DNA of 64,000 nt, taken from Phragmites australis (taxonomy: Eukaryota; Streptophyta; Magnoliopsida; Poales; Poaceae). The DNA lies in NCBI RefSeq assembly GCF_958298935.1, contig NC_084941.1, positions 13,056,001 to 13,120,000 of the forward strand, written 5' to 3'. This document shows positions 12,428-22,042 of this stretch, one piece after another. Every line of letters starts with the position of its first letter. The first letter of the stretch is position 1. The notes under the pieces were generated by a model that searched no databases, was not told where the DNA came from, and was given only the letters and a program-made list of their open reading frames with translations. A program made the translations under genes and the position numbers.

Positions 12428-12830
12428 ATGGTTGACTCCCTGTCGGACCGGTGGCTAAAATGCAGAGAACATACGCAGAAAGAAGTGAGAAAGAGATTTG
12501 ATTCACTTGTGATTCTGACTACTTGGATGCTATGGAAAGAACGAAATGCAAGGGAGCCTTCCATGCCGCGGCCGTTGTCGGATAAGATTCAGGCTAAGGC
12601 AGAGCTTTGGATGCAGGCTGGTTGCAGCCTACTGTCGCTCTTCTTTCCTTAAGCATGGATTTGTCTATTTCTACATAGCATTAGTTGCCTAGGTCGTTTA
12701 ATGGTTTACGTAAGTAGAACCTAGATATTGTTTCTAGCTCAAGCTTTTGCTCAAGGTCCTTTGTAGGTCGAGTTGTAATCTAATTTCTTCTTAAAGAAAT
12801 ACGTGCAAATGCCGATCTCGGAAAAAGAGA
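12428..12830 (+). pseudogene. LINE 3' end: C-terminal ORF2 tail and 3' UTR
   Basis: The frame at 12428-12652 ends in RKRFDSLVILTTWMLWKERN and then a Trp-Met-Gln-Ala-Gly motif. This is the characteristic C-terminus of plant LINE ORF2 (...k.fDSlvilv.W.lWkERNaR.F...). The TAA at 12650-12652 is followed by about 180 bases resembling a LINE 3' UTR, ending near attaagaaatacgtgc-like sequence. It may be the tail of the same element as the 7020-7325 fragment with the middle lost, but this is not provable here. Confidence 0.6.
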
Positions 12831-12860
12831 TAATTGAATATGTATAGTTTTTCGATTCAA

Positions 12861-13049
12861 GGGATGTTTGGCAAGGCTCTAGATCTGTAATCCACATTGG
12901 ATCTGAGTGAATCCCTGTCAAATGGGACGACTCTAGGTTTTCCTAGAGTAAACTGATTCATGGATCGCCCCTATCCCTAGCGCAATTCAGTGAAGTGGCC
13001 AAAATTTGACTCCAAATGTGGATCCACTCCCTAGAAACCAACCAACTCA
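12861..13049. mobile_element. Possible MITE
   Basis: The stretch starts gggatgtttggcaagg and ends ctagaaaccaaccaactc, words typical of grass MITE ends. It contains an imperfect internal inverted match around atccacattggatc and gtggatccac. No target duplication could be confirmed, so this is tentative. Confidence 0.3.
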
Positions 13050-13560
13050 TCAAATCAAAGGCTGAGCCAGGACCCAGCACCATCGGAGTCACTCCAGCTA
13101 TGCAAATATATCAATTGGAGCATTTATAATTGAATATTTTTTTGGCTCGTATGATTAATGATGATGGATTTATGTTTATTTCTGCTGAAAATTGTTCACA
13201 GGAGAATCCTAATAAAAATAACCTAGATGGCCTGCAATCTATAAAAGCACTACCAGATTTGGAACAAATGAACGTTTGTTGCTTTGAAATACAAAATATT
13301 AAAAGCCATGAAGTCCTAAGAGATAAGATAATCAGTGACATCGATAGTCATCGACATCCTCTCCATATTTTGATGTTGCTTTATAAATTAGAGCATATTT
13401 TTAATACTAAATTATTACGGTTCTTGAGATTATGATTGATACTATGTCTATAGTGTAAAATTTTCCCAGTTTATCGAAATTTTTTGGCTCCACCACTACA
13501 CCAAGTTGAGGGAATATTACCCTTTTTGCCATCGGGTATACCACCTCCACCACTCATCCC
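13050..13560. other. Unassigned AT-rich stretch
   Basis: It contains an open frame of 101 codons at 13130-13435 (plus) with no motif that I recognise and AT-rich codon use. It could be chance or a decayed transposase. The following ggctccaccactacacc near 13487 resembles sequence often seen beside grass transposon pseudogenes. Confidence 0.3.
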
Positions 13561-13628
13561 CCAGCCCAACCCGACTCGGTCTCCCTCTCATATCACTCTC
13601 TTCCAACTCGCTCCCAAACCCTAGAGCG

Positions 13629-14046
13629 ATGGTGCTCGCATCCACCGCCAAACTTAGGCCTGCAGCCTTTCTCCGCACCGCGGTACGTCTCCCTAATTGT
13701 TATTTTTCTTGTTTGCAGATTGTTTTAGTATCCTACGGTTGTTTTAGAAAAATTGATTGAACTGGTCAGTCAGAAAAGTTGGAAGTACAATCTTACTGTA
13801 TGCATCATAGAAGAGAGATCTCAGAAGCGATTGTGCATTTTCTTTGCCAATAACGGCTGGAAGAATATACATGTAAATGATTTCTCTTGTGAAATTTAGA
13901 AATGTATGCAAGCATTGTTACTCACTTATTACTTCTTGATTTTTTCTTGATGATTTCAGAGATGTACTTATACAAGTGATAACACTGTGGGTAGCACTGA
14001 CAATTCAACAAAAAACCTCTCATTCTTAAAGCTAGAGCAAACCTAG
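13629..14046 (+). pseudogene. Possible host-gene 5' exons (organelle-targeted N-terminus), truncated
   Basis: A pyrimidine-rich leader precedes an ATG at 13629 opening MVLASTAKLRPAAFLRTA. This is rich in Ala, Arg and Ser and lacks acidic residues, as expected of a mitochondrial or plastid presequence. A splice donor (GTACGT) follows at 13683. An acceptor (tgatttcag, ending 13959) would join it in frame to ArgCysThrTyrThrSerAsp and 21 more codons before a stop at 14044-14046. The stop coincides with sequence resembling a MITE, so a real second exon may have been interrupted. I do not recognise the protein. It may be a captured gene fragment. Confidence 0.35.
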
Positions 14047-14539
14047 TACCCAAATACCACATTAACAACTCTCGATCCACAATGGATCTGCTCTACCATA
14101 GATCTGTAGAGCAGAGGTGTAAAACCGAACCTGAAGCTTTGCTAAATAGAGTCTTAGAGGATCCTATCAGATCCATATCCGTTGGTACTTCTTAGAATTA
14201 TTTATATGCAATTGGTGCATCTTACAGACTTACAGTGTGTTTTCCTCCTTTTACTGTATTGCAATACATAGTGACAGTATATTTTTCAGTTTTTCTTATA
14301 TGGACGTCTCATCATGCTTTTACTCCAACCATGTTTCTTGTATGGACGCCTCATCATGCTTTTACTCCAACCATGATCATCTAGAACTACTCCCAGAGCA
14401 AACTAGATACATCTTCCAGGCCTATTTTGCTGGCAACACCCGAGACTAACACACCAAAAGATCACAACTATATAAGATATTCAGCTCATCCATCCCATGT
14501 TGAGATATACAAAAAGTACGAAGAAGTGCTAAAGCCAAC
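14047..14539. other. Unassigned sequence upstream of the gypsy LTR
   Basis: Around 14060-14150 there is MITE-like sequence (atccacaatggatctgctc and a near-inverted counterpart). The 42 bp tandem duplication follows. No gene is recognised. Confidence 0.3.
14299..14376. repeat. Short tandem duplication, period 42 bp
   Basis: Two adjacent copies start at 14299 and 14341, each beginning tatggacg and containing catcatgcttttactccaac. They differ by a few bases. The period is a multiple of three, but no gene is evident. Confidence 0.8.
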
Positions 14540-16608
14540 TGTAACAACGGACGGTGCTTAATTGATTCAAGCGGGCCTATAGTATCCGAGACTCCCTTCT
14601 CGAGCCATCCTTATTGCCTGCCCAAATCTCGACTTATCCTCACTAACTTACACCATCCTCCATCATCATTATCTTTGTGATATAAGGTAAGCCCTAAGCT
14701 TGCGAACGATGACCGAACCACCGCTTGACTTTTACCGAAGACCTATGCCATGCTGAGCATAACACATTCATTTTAAGTTAGACCATTAAGTGACATGAAT
14801 AACCCAGGTTACAATGGACTAAGGGATAAACAACGTAAAGGGCGGATAGTGCAAAAATTATGATCTACCTGTCTCAACCCAACACTTGACTCATAACAAT
14901 GCAAACATACATAAAGCATATCTTATCAAATTAGATCATTCGAGATCCAAAGTAATAGGTGTAGTATACTTAGATGCTTGTCTTATTGATTAGCTTCACC
15001 AACAACATAAACAACCTTCGGATCGCCCTCGATTGCAACCTCGTCATCGCGGCCTCATCACCATCCGGTCCTTCATTCACTAAATAAGAACGCATGCAAT
15101 GATGAGTATGAAAGAGATACGATGATATGTGCTACATGATGTATAATAGTACAAGATGTATCATAAACACAAGCTAAAGGCACAAGACATACAAAGGAAC
15201 AAATAATTTTTGCGAACTAAACAACGTTGGAAAATAACAGCTGCTCGGATAGTCTGGGTCAGGCCTGAGTATCCAAGTTCAGACCCTCTGGGTGGGGCCA
15301 GACATTCCGGGTCAACCTGGGTTCTCGGTATTTCTCTAACTCAATTGGTCCGAACTATCCGGGCTGGGCCAGATAGTCCGGGTTAGCCGGATTTTCTAGG
15401 TTATACTCTATGGGGGGACTCTCGGGAAGTTCTAACCCGAATTACCCAGAGTCTCCAGGTGGATCCAGACACTCTGTCTCCTGGCAACCCCAAAACTCGC
15501 GGCGATTCTCGCGATTGATTCAAAAGTGCATGTTAAATCCCTTCCATCCAAACATGCGTAAGGACTAGTAGAAGAGTTCTAAACTCAAAAGACACTCTAA
15601 ATCGTAACAATTTTTTAATATAAATCAACGGGATGCTCGCTGTGACACTCGGACTATCTGGGTTAGTCCAAATACTCAGGGCTCTCCAGAGAGCACTTTG
15701 CAAAGCAAAGTTTTCGGTGGATTTGATTTGCATGTTAAAATCCTTAACACATAAACATGCAACGGTACTCATACAACAGTTTTACACCTAATACACTCAC
15801 TCTAGCAACACGAATCACTAATCTTCCCTCCTTTCACTCCTAAAGCTCAAAACCTCAAGAACATGATGTGCTTCGCCAATCTTCGATTTGCATCCCTCAA
15901 CACCATCTAAAATCAAGTTAAAATATGCAATGCCATCAAGGAAAAACTTAGGGTACTTACCCACAGTCCCTTGCCAAAGCTTGAGGACATTGATTTGGGG
16001 AAGAATCAAAGGAGATCACTTGAATAAGGGGAGCAACTTGCTGCAATTTTCAGCACCACAAAAGGCGACGAAATTGATTGCCACTCCTCCAATCCTTCAT
16101 GCATATGAGAAAGAATTAGAGGGATGAAGAGCTAGAGAGGAGAAGGTTTCAATGATAATACATGCATACCTCAAATCTAATGGCTTAGGGTGGGATTTGG
16201 GTGGAGAGTAAGAGAGTTTGAATGGGGGAGGGAAGGAGCAGCAGCTCCTACTGCTGTTTGGGCGTGGGGGAGAGGGGAGGAGAGTGAGGGAGCTGATGTG
16301 AAGGGGTGGGATTGCTGCTCAAGTGAGGGAGAGAGTGTGGGGCCAGCCAAAATGGGTCCCACGAGTAAGAGAGCACAAAAGTTCAGCTGAAAAACAAATC
16401 TTTCTCTCCCCAATCTAATAGCCCAAAGATTAGTACTCTAGTATTTTCCACATTCTCGCAAACTCTAACATCGGCTATTTTTAAAATATGAAATAAGTAA
16501 CAAACCACCATATAAAATTCAATAAATTCACAGTGCTTGACACATAAATACGATGCTAATGACATGTGTATGCTTAATGATATGATTAGGGAAATTTAGG
16601 ACGTGACA
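14540..16608 (-). repeat. 3' LTR of a minus-strand gypsy element
   Basis: On the plus strand it starts TGTAACAACGGACGG and ends AGGACGTGACA. Read in its own orientation it therefore begins TGTCACGTCC and ends in TTACA. It lies just downstream of the minus-strand pol C-terminus and abuts a long C-tract (minus-strand polypurine tract). Inside, variants of actatccgggctgggcc recur around 15240-15480 and 15640-15690. The partner 5' LTR and most of the element are missing, so the far end rests on sequence pattern only. Confidence 0.6.
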
Positions 16609-16630
16609 AACCCCCCCCCCCCCTTAAAAG
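16609..16630 (-). other. Polypurine tract of the gypsy element
   Basis: The run aacccccccccccccctt followed by aaaag is, on the minus strand, cttttaaggggg... directly before the LTR start TGTCACGTCC. This is the normal position of the primer for plus-strand DNA synthesis. Confidence 0.7.
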
Positions 16631-16719
16631 AATCTCGTCCCGAGATTCGGTATGAGTGAGGGAAGAGTTCGGTGAAACAAGGAACTTTTATGATTTCGTG
16701 AGAAACCACCCTGAGGATT

Positions 16720-17112
16720 TTAAACTAGAGCAACGCTCACTAGTTGCTTGGGATGATTAGCACGAAGTCTATCTTCCCATACCCACGTCGCTTCATTTTC
16801 GGAGTGATTACTCCATTGCACGTTGAGAAATTTGAAGGTGTTGCGTCGTGTCTTCCGTTCGGCTTCATCAAGGATACGAACAAGATGCTCGCAATAAGAA
16901 TGATCAGGTTGAAGTTCTTGGTCATTCATGGTCACAACTTTGGTTGGAACGTGGAGACATTTCTTCAATTGTGCGATATGGAAAACATTGTGCACGACGG
17001 AGAGAGATGAAGGTAACTCCAGTTGATATGCCACCTCGCCACGCCGGGCAACGATTTGGAAAGGACCAACATACCGTGGTGCTAACTTTCCCTTGGTTTG
17101 GAAATACCACAT
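16720..17112 (-). pseudogene. Gypsy pol C-terminus (integrase tail plus chromodomain-like end), truncated
   Basis: A 130-codon minus-strand frame contains GKLAPRYVGPFQIVARRGEV and ELPSSLSVVHNVFHIAQLKK, the conserved integrase C-terminal core. The chromodomain-like tail follows (VQWSNHSENEATWVWEDRLR). This layout fits a Tekay/Del-type chromovirus. Coding similarity stops near 17100, where an unrelated repeat-like sequence (aaaactacatattta and variants, 17115-17200) begins, so the element is 5' truncated. The frame itself is undamaged to its stop at 16720. Confidence 0.8.
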
Positions 17113-17304
17113 TTAGCGCAAAACTACATATTTAAGTAACAATTTTATAAAACTACAGATTTAGTATCGATTTATCGTAAAACTATATATTCTAGAGGAG
17201 TTATTTCCAATCTCATTGCCATGATGATCGAACCCTACTTAGAATCTTACAGCAACTGTCAACTCATAAAACAGACTGTATGTGACTCCTTCCAATCAAC
17301 AACC

Positions 17305-17566
17305 TTATCGATCACTGTCTGGGTTTCCACAGCTATGACACCGATAGGTATTCCACCAAGCTTTGCTCTTCCGGTAATAACAGTTTTTGCCCAACCTTCC
17401 AATGTTTCCACGAAACTCTCTGTCAAACATGCCACCCAACCACGTGCCTTCACCGTCCTGAATGCCACAGATGGCTGCACGAGCATCACAAGCATTCTCG
17501 GGGAAGTATGTTACAGGTCTATCTGGTGGGTCCAGTGGTTTCATAATAGGAAAAGGACCACCACTC
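17305..17566 (-). pseudogene. Acetyl-CoA carboxylase fragment (carboxyltransferase domain)
   Basis: The minus-strand translation reads [20 protein letters not shown] followed by [20 protein letters not shown]. After a frameshift consistent with loss of one base it continues [20 protein letters not shown] and [15 protein letters not shown]. This matches the carboxyltransferase segment of plant multifunctional (homomeric) acetyl-CoA carboxylase, which makes malonyl-CoA in grass plastids or the cytosol. About 86 codons are kept out of a protein of more than 2,000 residues. Similarity ends abruptly on both sides. It lies antisense to the exon-like frame at 17585, so it is probably a captured or translocated fragment. 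Confidence 0.85.
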
Positions 17567-17584
17567 CACCCAGGCTACTTACAG

Positions 17585-17998
17585 AAATACTATGAAAATT
17601 CTCAGCTGGATAAGCAACGAGGAAAGATTGATGAGCTACCACAGGCTCGTCCGTACCTATCACCATCACTCTTCGTGCGGAGTGTCATTTCACCAACATC
17701 AATATCAGTCAGCATCGACTGTGGACAAGGAGGAGAGGGTACCTTGGAAGAGATAGTGCATGGTCGAATGGCGGCGGTTGCTAAGGAGGTTCATAAAATT
17801 TGGCTTGACAGCTGTGCTGATTCCACCGCAGAAATGGAGGAGACGGAGAGAGAATGCTTTCTCAAGAGGGACCAAACTGTAAGATCTAAATCAATTGAAG
17901 TCGATCTGACTGCAAACCTGCCGAGGATGTTTGATCCTGATGTGTCGAGTCGGGTCATAGAAGAAATCCGGAAGGCCTTTGGGGTACAAGAGTCCTAG
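17585..17998 (+). pseudogene. Exon-like frame, likely terminal exon of an unrecognised gene
   Basis: A good splice acceptor (ggctacttacag, ending 17584) precedes 137 open codons from KYYENSQLDKQRGKIDEL to FGVQES and a TAG at 17996. The sequence looks like real coding DNA: balanced composition, few rare residues and a charged C-terminus. I do not recognise the family. No transmembrane segment or catalytic motif is evident. The frame is open upstream to 17462, but there it overlaps the ACCase fragment on the other strand, so the acceptor is the more natural boundary. It could belong with the exon-like piece at 13629, with transposon sequence between, or be a captured fragment. Confidence 0.4.
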
Positions 17999-19796
17999 CA
18001 TGAAGAATTGTCATCAACAATGCAATTAGGTTCTTAATAAGCAGTATAGAAACAATGTTCTTGTCTGCGGTCCTTGTTTGAACAACTGGATGCAAATGTT
18101 ACCGTGGTAATTTGTAATTCCATCTAGCATCCTCATCCCCTCATCGGTGAGTATGATAATCTGCGGGAATATGTGTGCGTGTGTGTCTTAATGCCATAGT
18201 TGTCCCTTCTTCAAATTGGAACAACGAAATGGAACTATCCAGGTGAAGATGACCAGATCAGACCCAGAAACAGATGCTGATCACAGAGTTTTCACTAGTG
18301 TGGGCTGTTGTAGTGGGCAAGCTGAAGCCTGAAGCTCTGCAGTTTCTCGCTTCTTGCCGTGCCCTGTGTAAGTGATAAGCCTTCTTCTACTGTTGCAGCC
18401 AATTCGAGCCTGTTCCTTGTTAAAGCCGCAAGTAAAACAGAAAGCAACTCTTTAAAGCTCAGATGCATCATGCATGTGGTGGTGGTTGATTTGCATCGTG
18501 CAGAGCTTCGCCAGCACTTGTAGATGAGTGGCATGTTGCAGTGCGCCTGTCGAAGTTATACTTCACTTTCACTTTCTCTCCTTGCTTTACTTCCCTTCCT
18601 TCTGTATGTGTTGGTGATTGATAGGTGAGAGCTCAACAAAGAGGACAATTTCAGACTTCTCTTCCATCGATTTCTTCAAGACTTGAGTATCAAGAAACTG
18701 CTGGACGCTGGTATGATTCCTCTGTATCTGTGAATGTGCTTTAGTAATCAGCACCGTTCTTTTTGTTAATTAAGGGTAATCAATACAGTTCTCTCTTGGG
18801 GTGGTTGGGCACAGGTAATATAAACGGGTATGAATTATCCATGACATACTACCGTAATTCAGTAGGACACAAACATTCTTTAGACTTTGGCCTTCAATCA
18901 GCAATTTCTCCCCTATTCAAACGAGTACGCATAAAGATATTTATGAGAGTGCGGTACGGAATTTTCACATAGAAGTGTTGAGTTGTCCGAAAAGTTTGCA
19001 TTTGTAGTCAAAATCAACAAAGTAATGTGCATTTTATTGCAGTGTACCTAACTGGTTGGGTGATTTCGTAACTTTAATGCAAATTCATGATTTAGTTGAA
19101 ATAAGTATTCAACATGGTTAAATGTGCTATGTTTTGAGGATAGAATGTCACAAGTATCTTGATTTTTTGACACTACGCAAGCAATGAGAATATGCGCATC
19201 CAGCCAAGTTGAGTAGATGTTCGATTTTGATTTCAATCTGTTATAACATTCGATCGATATTTCATTATACTCAGCATTTTTGTTCATATTTGTATTCATT
19301 TTAAGAATATGAACATGAATACTGTTCAATTTGTATTCTACCTATTTTCACCCTAATAACTGGTCAGGCATGACTTGCACAGTTTCACTGTGTTGCTTTT
19401 TTAAAATAAAAAAAAGTTGTGTTGCGTGTCATGAATTTAGGCTCCAATTAAATAGTAGGGAAGGGATAGTAACTAATTATTCAGAAAAGGTATCTGTTCC
19501 AGTACTTAACAAATGAGGCCACATATATATAAACCTGCTGCTGTACTACTGATATTTATTACGTGGTAGTAGTTGCTAATTGCATGTTTTTGTACCTTTC
19601 CACATTGCTGAAATGCGAATCAAACAAACAGCTTTTTCAAGTTTGCACCTGAGCGGTTTTTCGCAGGATGATTAGAGACCAGCTCGAATTACCGACGGCC
19701 AATGGTACTCAAGTGGACGAGATTGCCCAAGTACTTCAAAAAAAAAAAAAAAAAAACTTACGAGCATCCTACAGCGGAAGAGAGCTTAAGATTCAT
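17999..19796. other. Unassigned interval with a long A-run
   Basis: 18000-18700 looks like 3' UTR or intron sequence following the exon-like frame. 18700-19680 is AT-rich with no recognised gene. An A-run occupies 19738-19756 just after gcccaagtacttc and could be a retroposition tail, but no SINE or LINE body is recognised before it. Confidence 0.3.
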
Positions 19797-19892
19797 GCGT
19801 GCCTCAGATGAACGTCTCAGGAACTGCATATCACCATGCCTGTACGCATTCATCCAGAATTCACCGTGTACGTAAATCATCACTGGCACGCG
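19797..19892 (-). ncRNA. Box C/D snoRNA-like gene, best-preserved copy
   Basis: Read on the minus strand, an 8-base arm CGCGTGCC is followed after one base by GTGATGA, an exact C box (RUGAUGA). Sixty-nine bases later comes CTGA, an exact D box, immediately followed by GGCACGC, which closes the terminal stem. An internal C'-like element (GGTGATATG) and a D'-like CTGG are present. At about 96 nt it is the normal size for plant C/D snoRNAs, which guide 2'-O-methylation of rRNA in the nucleolus. The bases before the D box (rich in GACGTTCAT) differ by one base from the 25S-complementary guide of the copy at 39558. Expression is not shown by sequence. Confidence 0.6.
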
Positions 19893-20331
19893 AGAAAGAG
19901 GGAAAAAAAGACACTTGCACGTATAAAGGAAAAAAAGACCGAATATCAAATCGTGCTGCATATCGATCTGGGCATGAAGCTAGGCACGAATAATGCTTTC
20001 AGATCGATTGGATCACCGGCAGGATCCTCATCAGGTAATCTTAATTAGAGCGCCGAAAGAATCTTAAGTATAATCCTAGTGCAGACAGGAGCAACCGAAT
20101 CTTGGGAAAGAAAGAAATTAACAGAAAAGCACCAGGAACATAAAACCAGATCAAAAGAACGCATCAAACAGATCAGTAACTAAAACAGGAATGGAACATA
20201 GATGCATCGGGGATTCGGGGGTAGGGTAGGGTAGGGCAGGGCAAGCAAGAACAAGCCAGAGAATGGAACTGCAAGAACTCCACCAACGAGAGATTAAAAC
20301 TGACCACAAAGATAACCAAGAAATGAGATAC

Positions 20332-20600
20332 TTATGAACTAGTGCTACCAATTGCCACCAAAGCAGGATTTCCAATGAGCGGTGGAGGGGCGTTGCAAGG
20401 GTACAGTGGTCCATAAGTAGCCTGGCTGCCGGGTCCAGCCGGGATGGACGGCTGAGATCATCCGGCCGTGTCATATCAGTGGACAGACCAGATCCATTGT
20501 GATGAAGGTGCCTCCCTGGCTACGCCAGCGGTGCATGCGCTGCACGAGAACCACAGGTTTATTATCACCCGATGGAGGGCTCGGATAGTCAGATCGACCA
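20332..20600 (-). pseudogene. Possible host-gene C-terminal exons
   Basis: On the minus strand, an acceptor-like ctcag (ending at 20452) precedes codons reading IPAGPGSQATYGPLYPCNAP and then Pro-Pro-Leu-Ile-Gly-Asn-Pro, ending in a TAA at 20332-20334. This proline/glycine-rich C-terminus looks genuine. Upstream, 20485-20600 has another open stretch (SDYPSPPSGDNKPVVLVQRM). The two cannot be joined with a standard plant intron by eye. I do not recognise the protein. It lies upstream of, and in the same orientation as, the snoRNA-like sequence at 19797, so a host-gene relation is conceivable. Confidence 0.25.
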
Positions 20601-20659
20601 CATCGACACCCCGGTCATCAACCCCAGTCCCGCAATTGATCGCTCCGTGATGTCCTTCC

Positions 20660-22042
20660 GCCCAACTACTGCATACTGTTTGTTTTCACAACGTTTTCGG
20701 CACACTGACCTGGGCAAGTGCTTTGCTATACATTCTTCTTTTAGGACGCTATACATTCAAGAAGAAGACAATACAGCGCCAAAAAATCTCAAAGTGAATA
20801 ACATTGAACACACCCGCACCTATGTACAATGAGAAGGAGAACCACATCCAACAAAAAACATCAAAGCGGGTGCGGAAGCCATTCCTATGACAACGACTAT
20901 TTTTCTTTTAGCCAATGATGACCCAATAAAAAGAAGCAAGCACACACGACCATCGAAAACACCATGACACTACAAATTCTGAAGCTCCATGCGTCGCCCA
21001 CCACGTGTCATTATTGCCACCTGTCATGCCCAATCATGACAACAGCTCCAACTCATCGCGATAGGTCTTGCTAAAGCTCTCGAAGTGCACAAGCCGCAGA
21101 ATTTTTTTAACCTACTTTAATCTTATGTTTTAATAATAACTTGTTCTGCTATATTTCTAACTTTTAATCCCTTTGGTCATGCCGACTGTTGTGGCTGGAC
21201 AAATGAACTCTGTCACACCACATACATTGGCGTGACAAGCTTTGCCACGTTGGCACATGCCCCACGACCAATCCACATGGAGCCAACATGGCTCTGGCTT
21301 TGTCGTGCTAGTGCATGTGGCGTGACATGCCATCATGCCAGGTAGGTCAGCACGATAGCGCCTAGTACAAAGCGTTCCACCCCCTTCTCTTTTATTCCTC
21401 CATTCATTACTTCCCCCACCAGAGTCCAAGCCTGAATCGAGCTTGCTCACTGCCTGCCCCTCCACCCATTCTTCCTCCCTAAATCCAGTGATTTCAGGCA
21501 TGATTTTAAGGGCATTTTTCACTTGGGGGGGGGGGGGCATCTAGGAAGGTATATCATCCATCCTCTCCTCTTTTTATTGTTCGTTTAGTTGATTTAAGGT
21601 GGTTTAGTGAGTTTCGTTTAGGATGAATCTTCAAATTTTGTTATATATGTTAGGAGTGGCTCAGTCGAAGGTTACATTGCATCACAATTAAGTCTATGCT
21701 GGTCTGTTTGACGTGTAGAAATAGTTGCTTGTACCACTTGTGTTTATGTCATGGATTAGCTAGTGTATATGTATATTCACAGTGTTTGTGTTGGTGCAAA
21801 TTGTTGAATTGGCTAGTCTATATCATTACCATAGAAAGGGTCATCCCTGCTATCCTTTCACTGCCAGTTCATTGCTGGTTCTTAAGCTCCAGACATGCAT
21901 CAAAAGCTGAGTTGGCAAGAACAGTAGTTACCATTGTCAATTCTTTAAAAGACGAGCATAAAAAGAAGTGATTTTAATAACTGGCAGTGACAATTTTTAT
22001 CTCAACTGGTTCGTATTCCAAACTGACAGTGATAATATTTAT
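20660..22042. other. Unassigned repeat-like interval
   Basis: No gene is recognised. 21180-21370 has repeated gtgacatgccatcatgcc/tggcacgac-type words, typical of old transposon ends, and a G-run lies at 21526-21537. From about 21850 the ctgccagttc/actggcagtgac motifs of the neighbouring CACTA family appear, so the true left end of that element may lie before 22043. Three degenerate copies of an aaaaagaNgtgccttttaataa-type unit occur at 21945-22145. Confidence 0.35.

Noticed and set aside
16190..16413. Open frames on both strands
   Set aside because: They are inside a gypsy LTR and are a by-product of purine-rich sequence.
14540..17112. Complete gypsy element at this site
   Set aside because: Only one LTR and the last 130 codons of pol are present, with no second LTR or matching target duplication.
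17462..17584. ATG-like start of the 17462-17998 ORF as a true gene start
   Set aside because: These codons overlap the ACCase fragment on the opposite strand; an acceptor at 17584 gives a more natural exon boundary.
19738..19756. A-run as the tail of a SINE or processed pseudogene
   Set aside because: No tRNA-like promoter boxes or gene body were recognised upstream and no flanking duplication was found.
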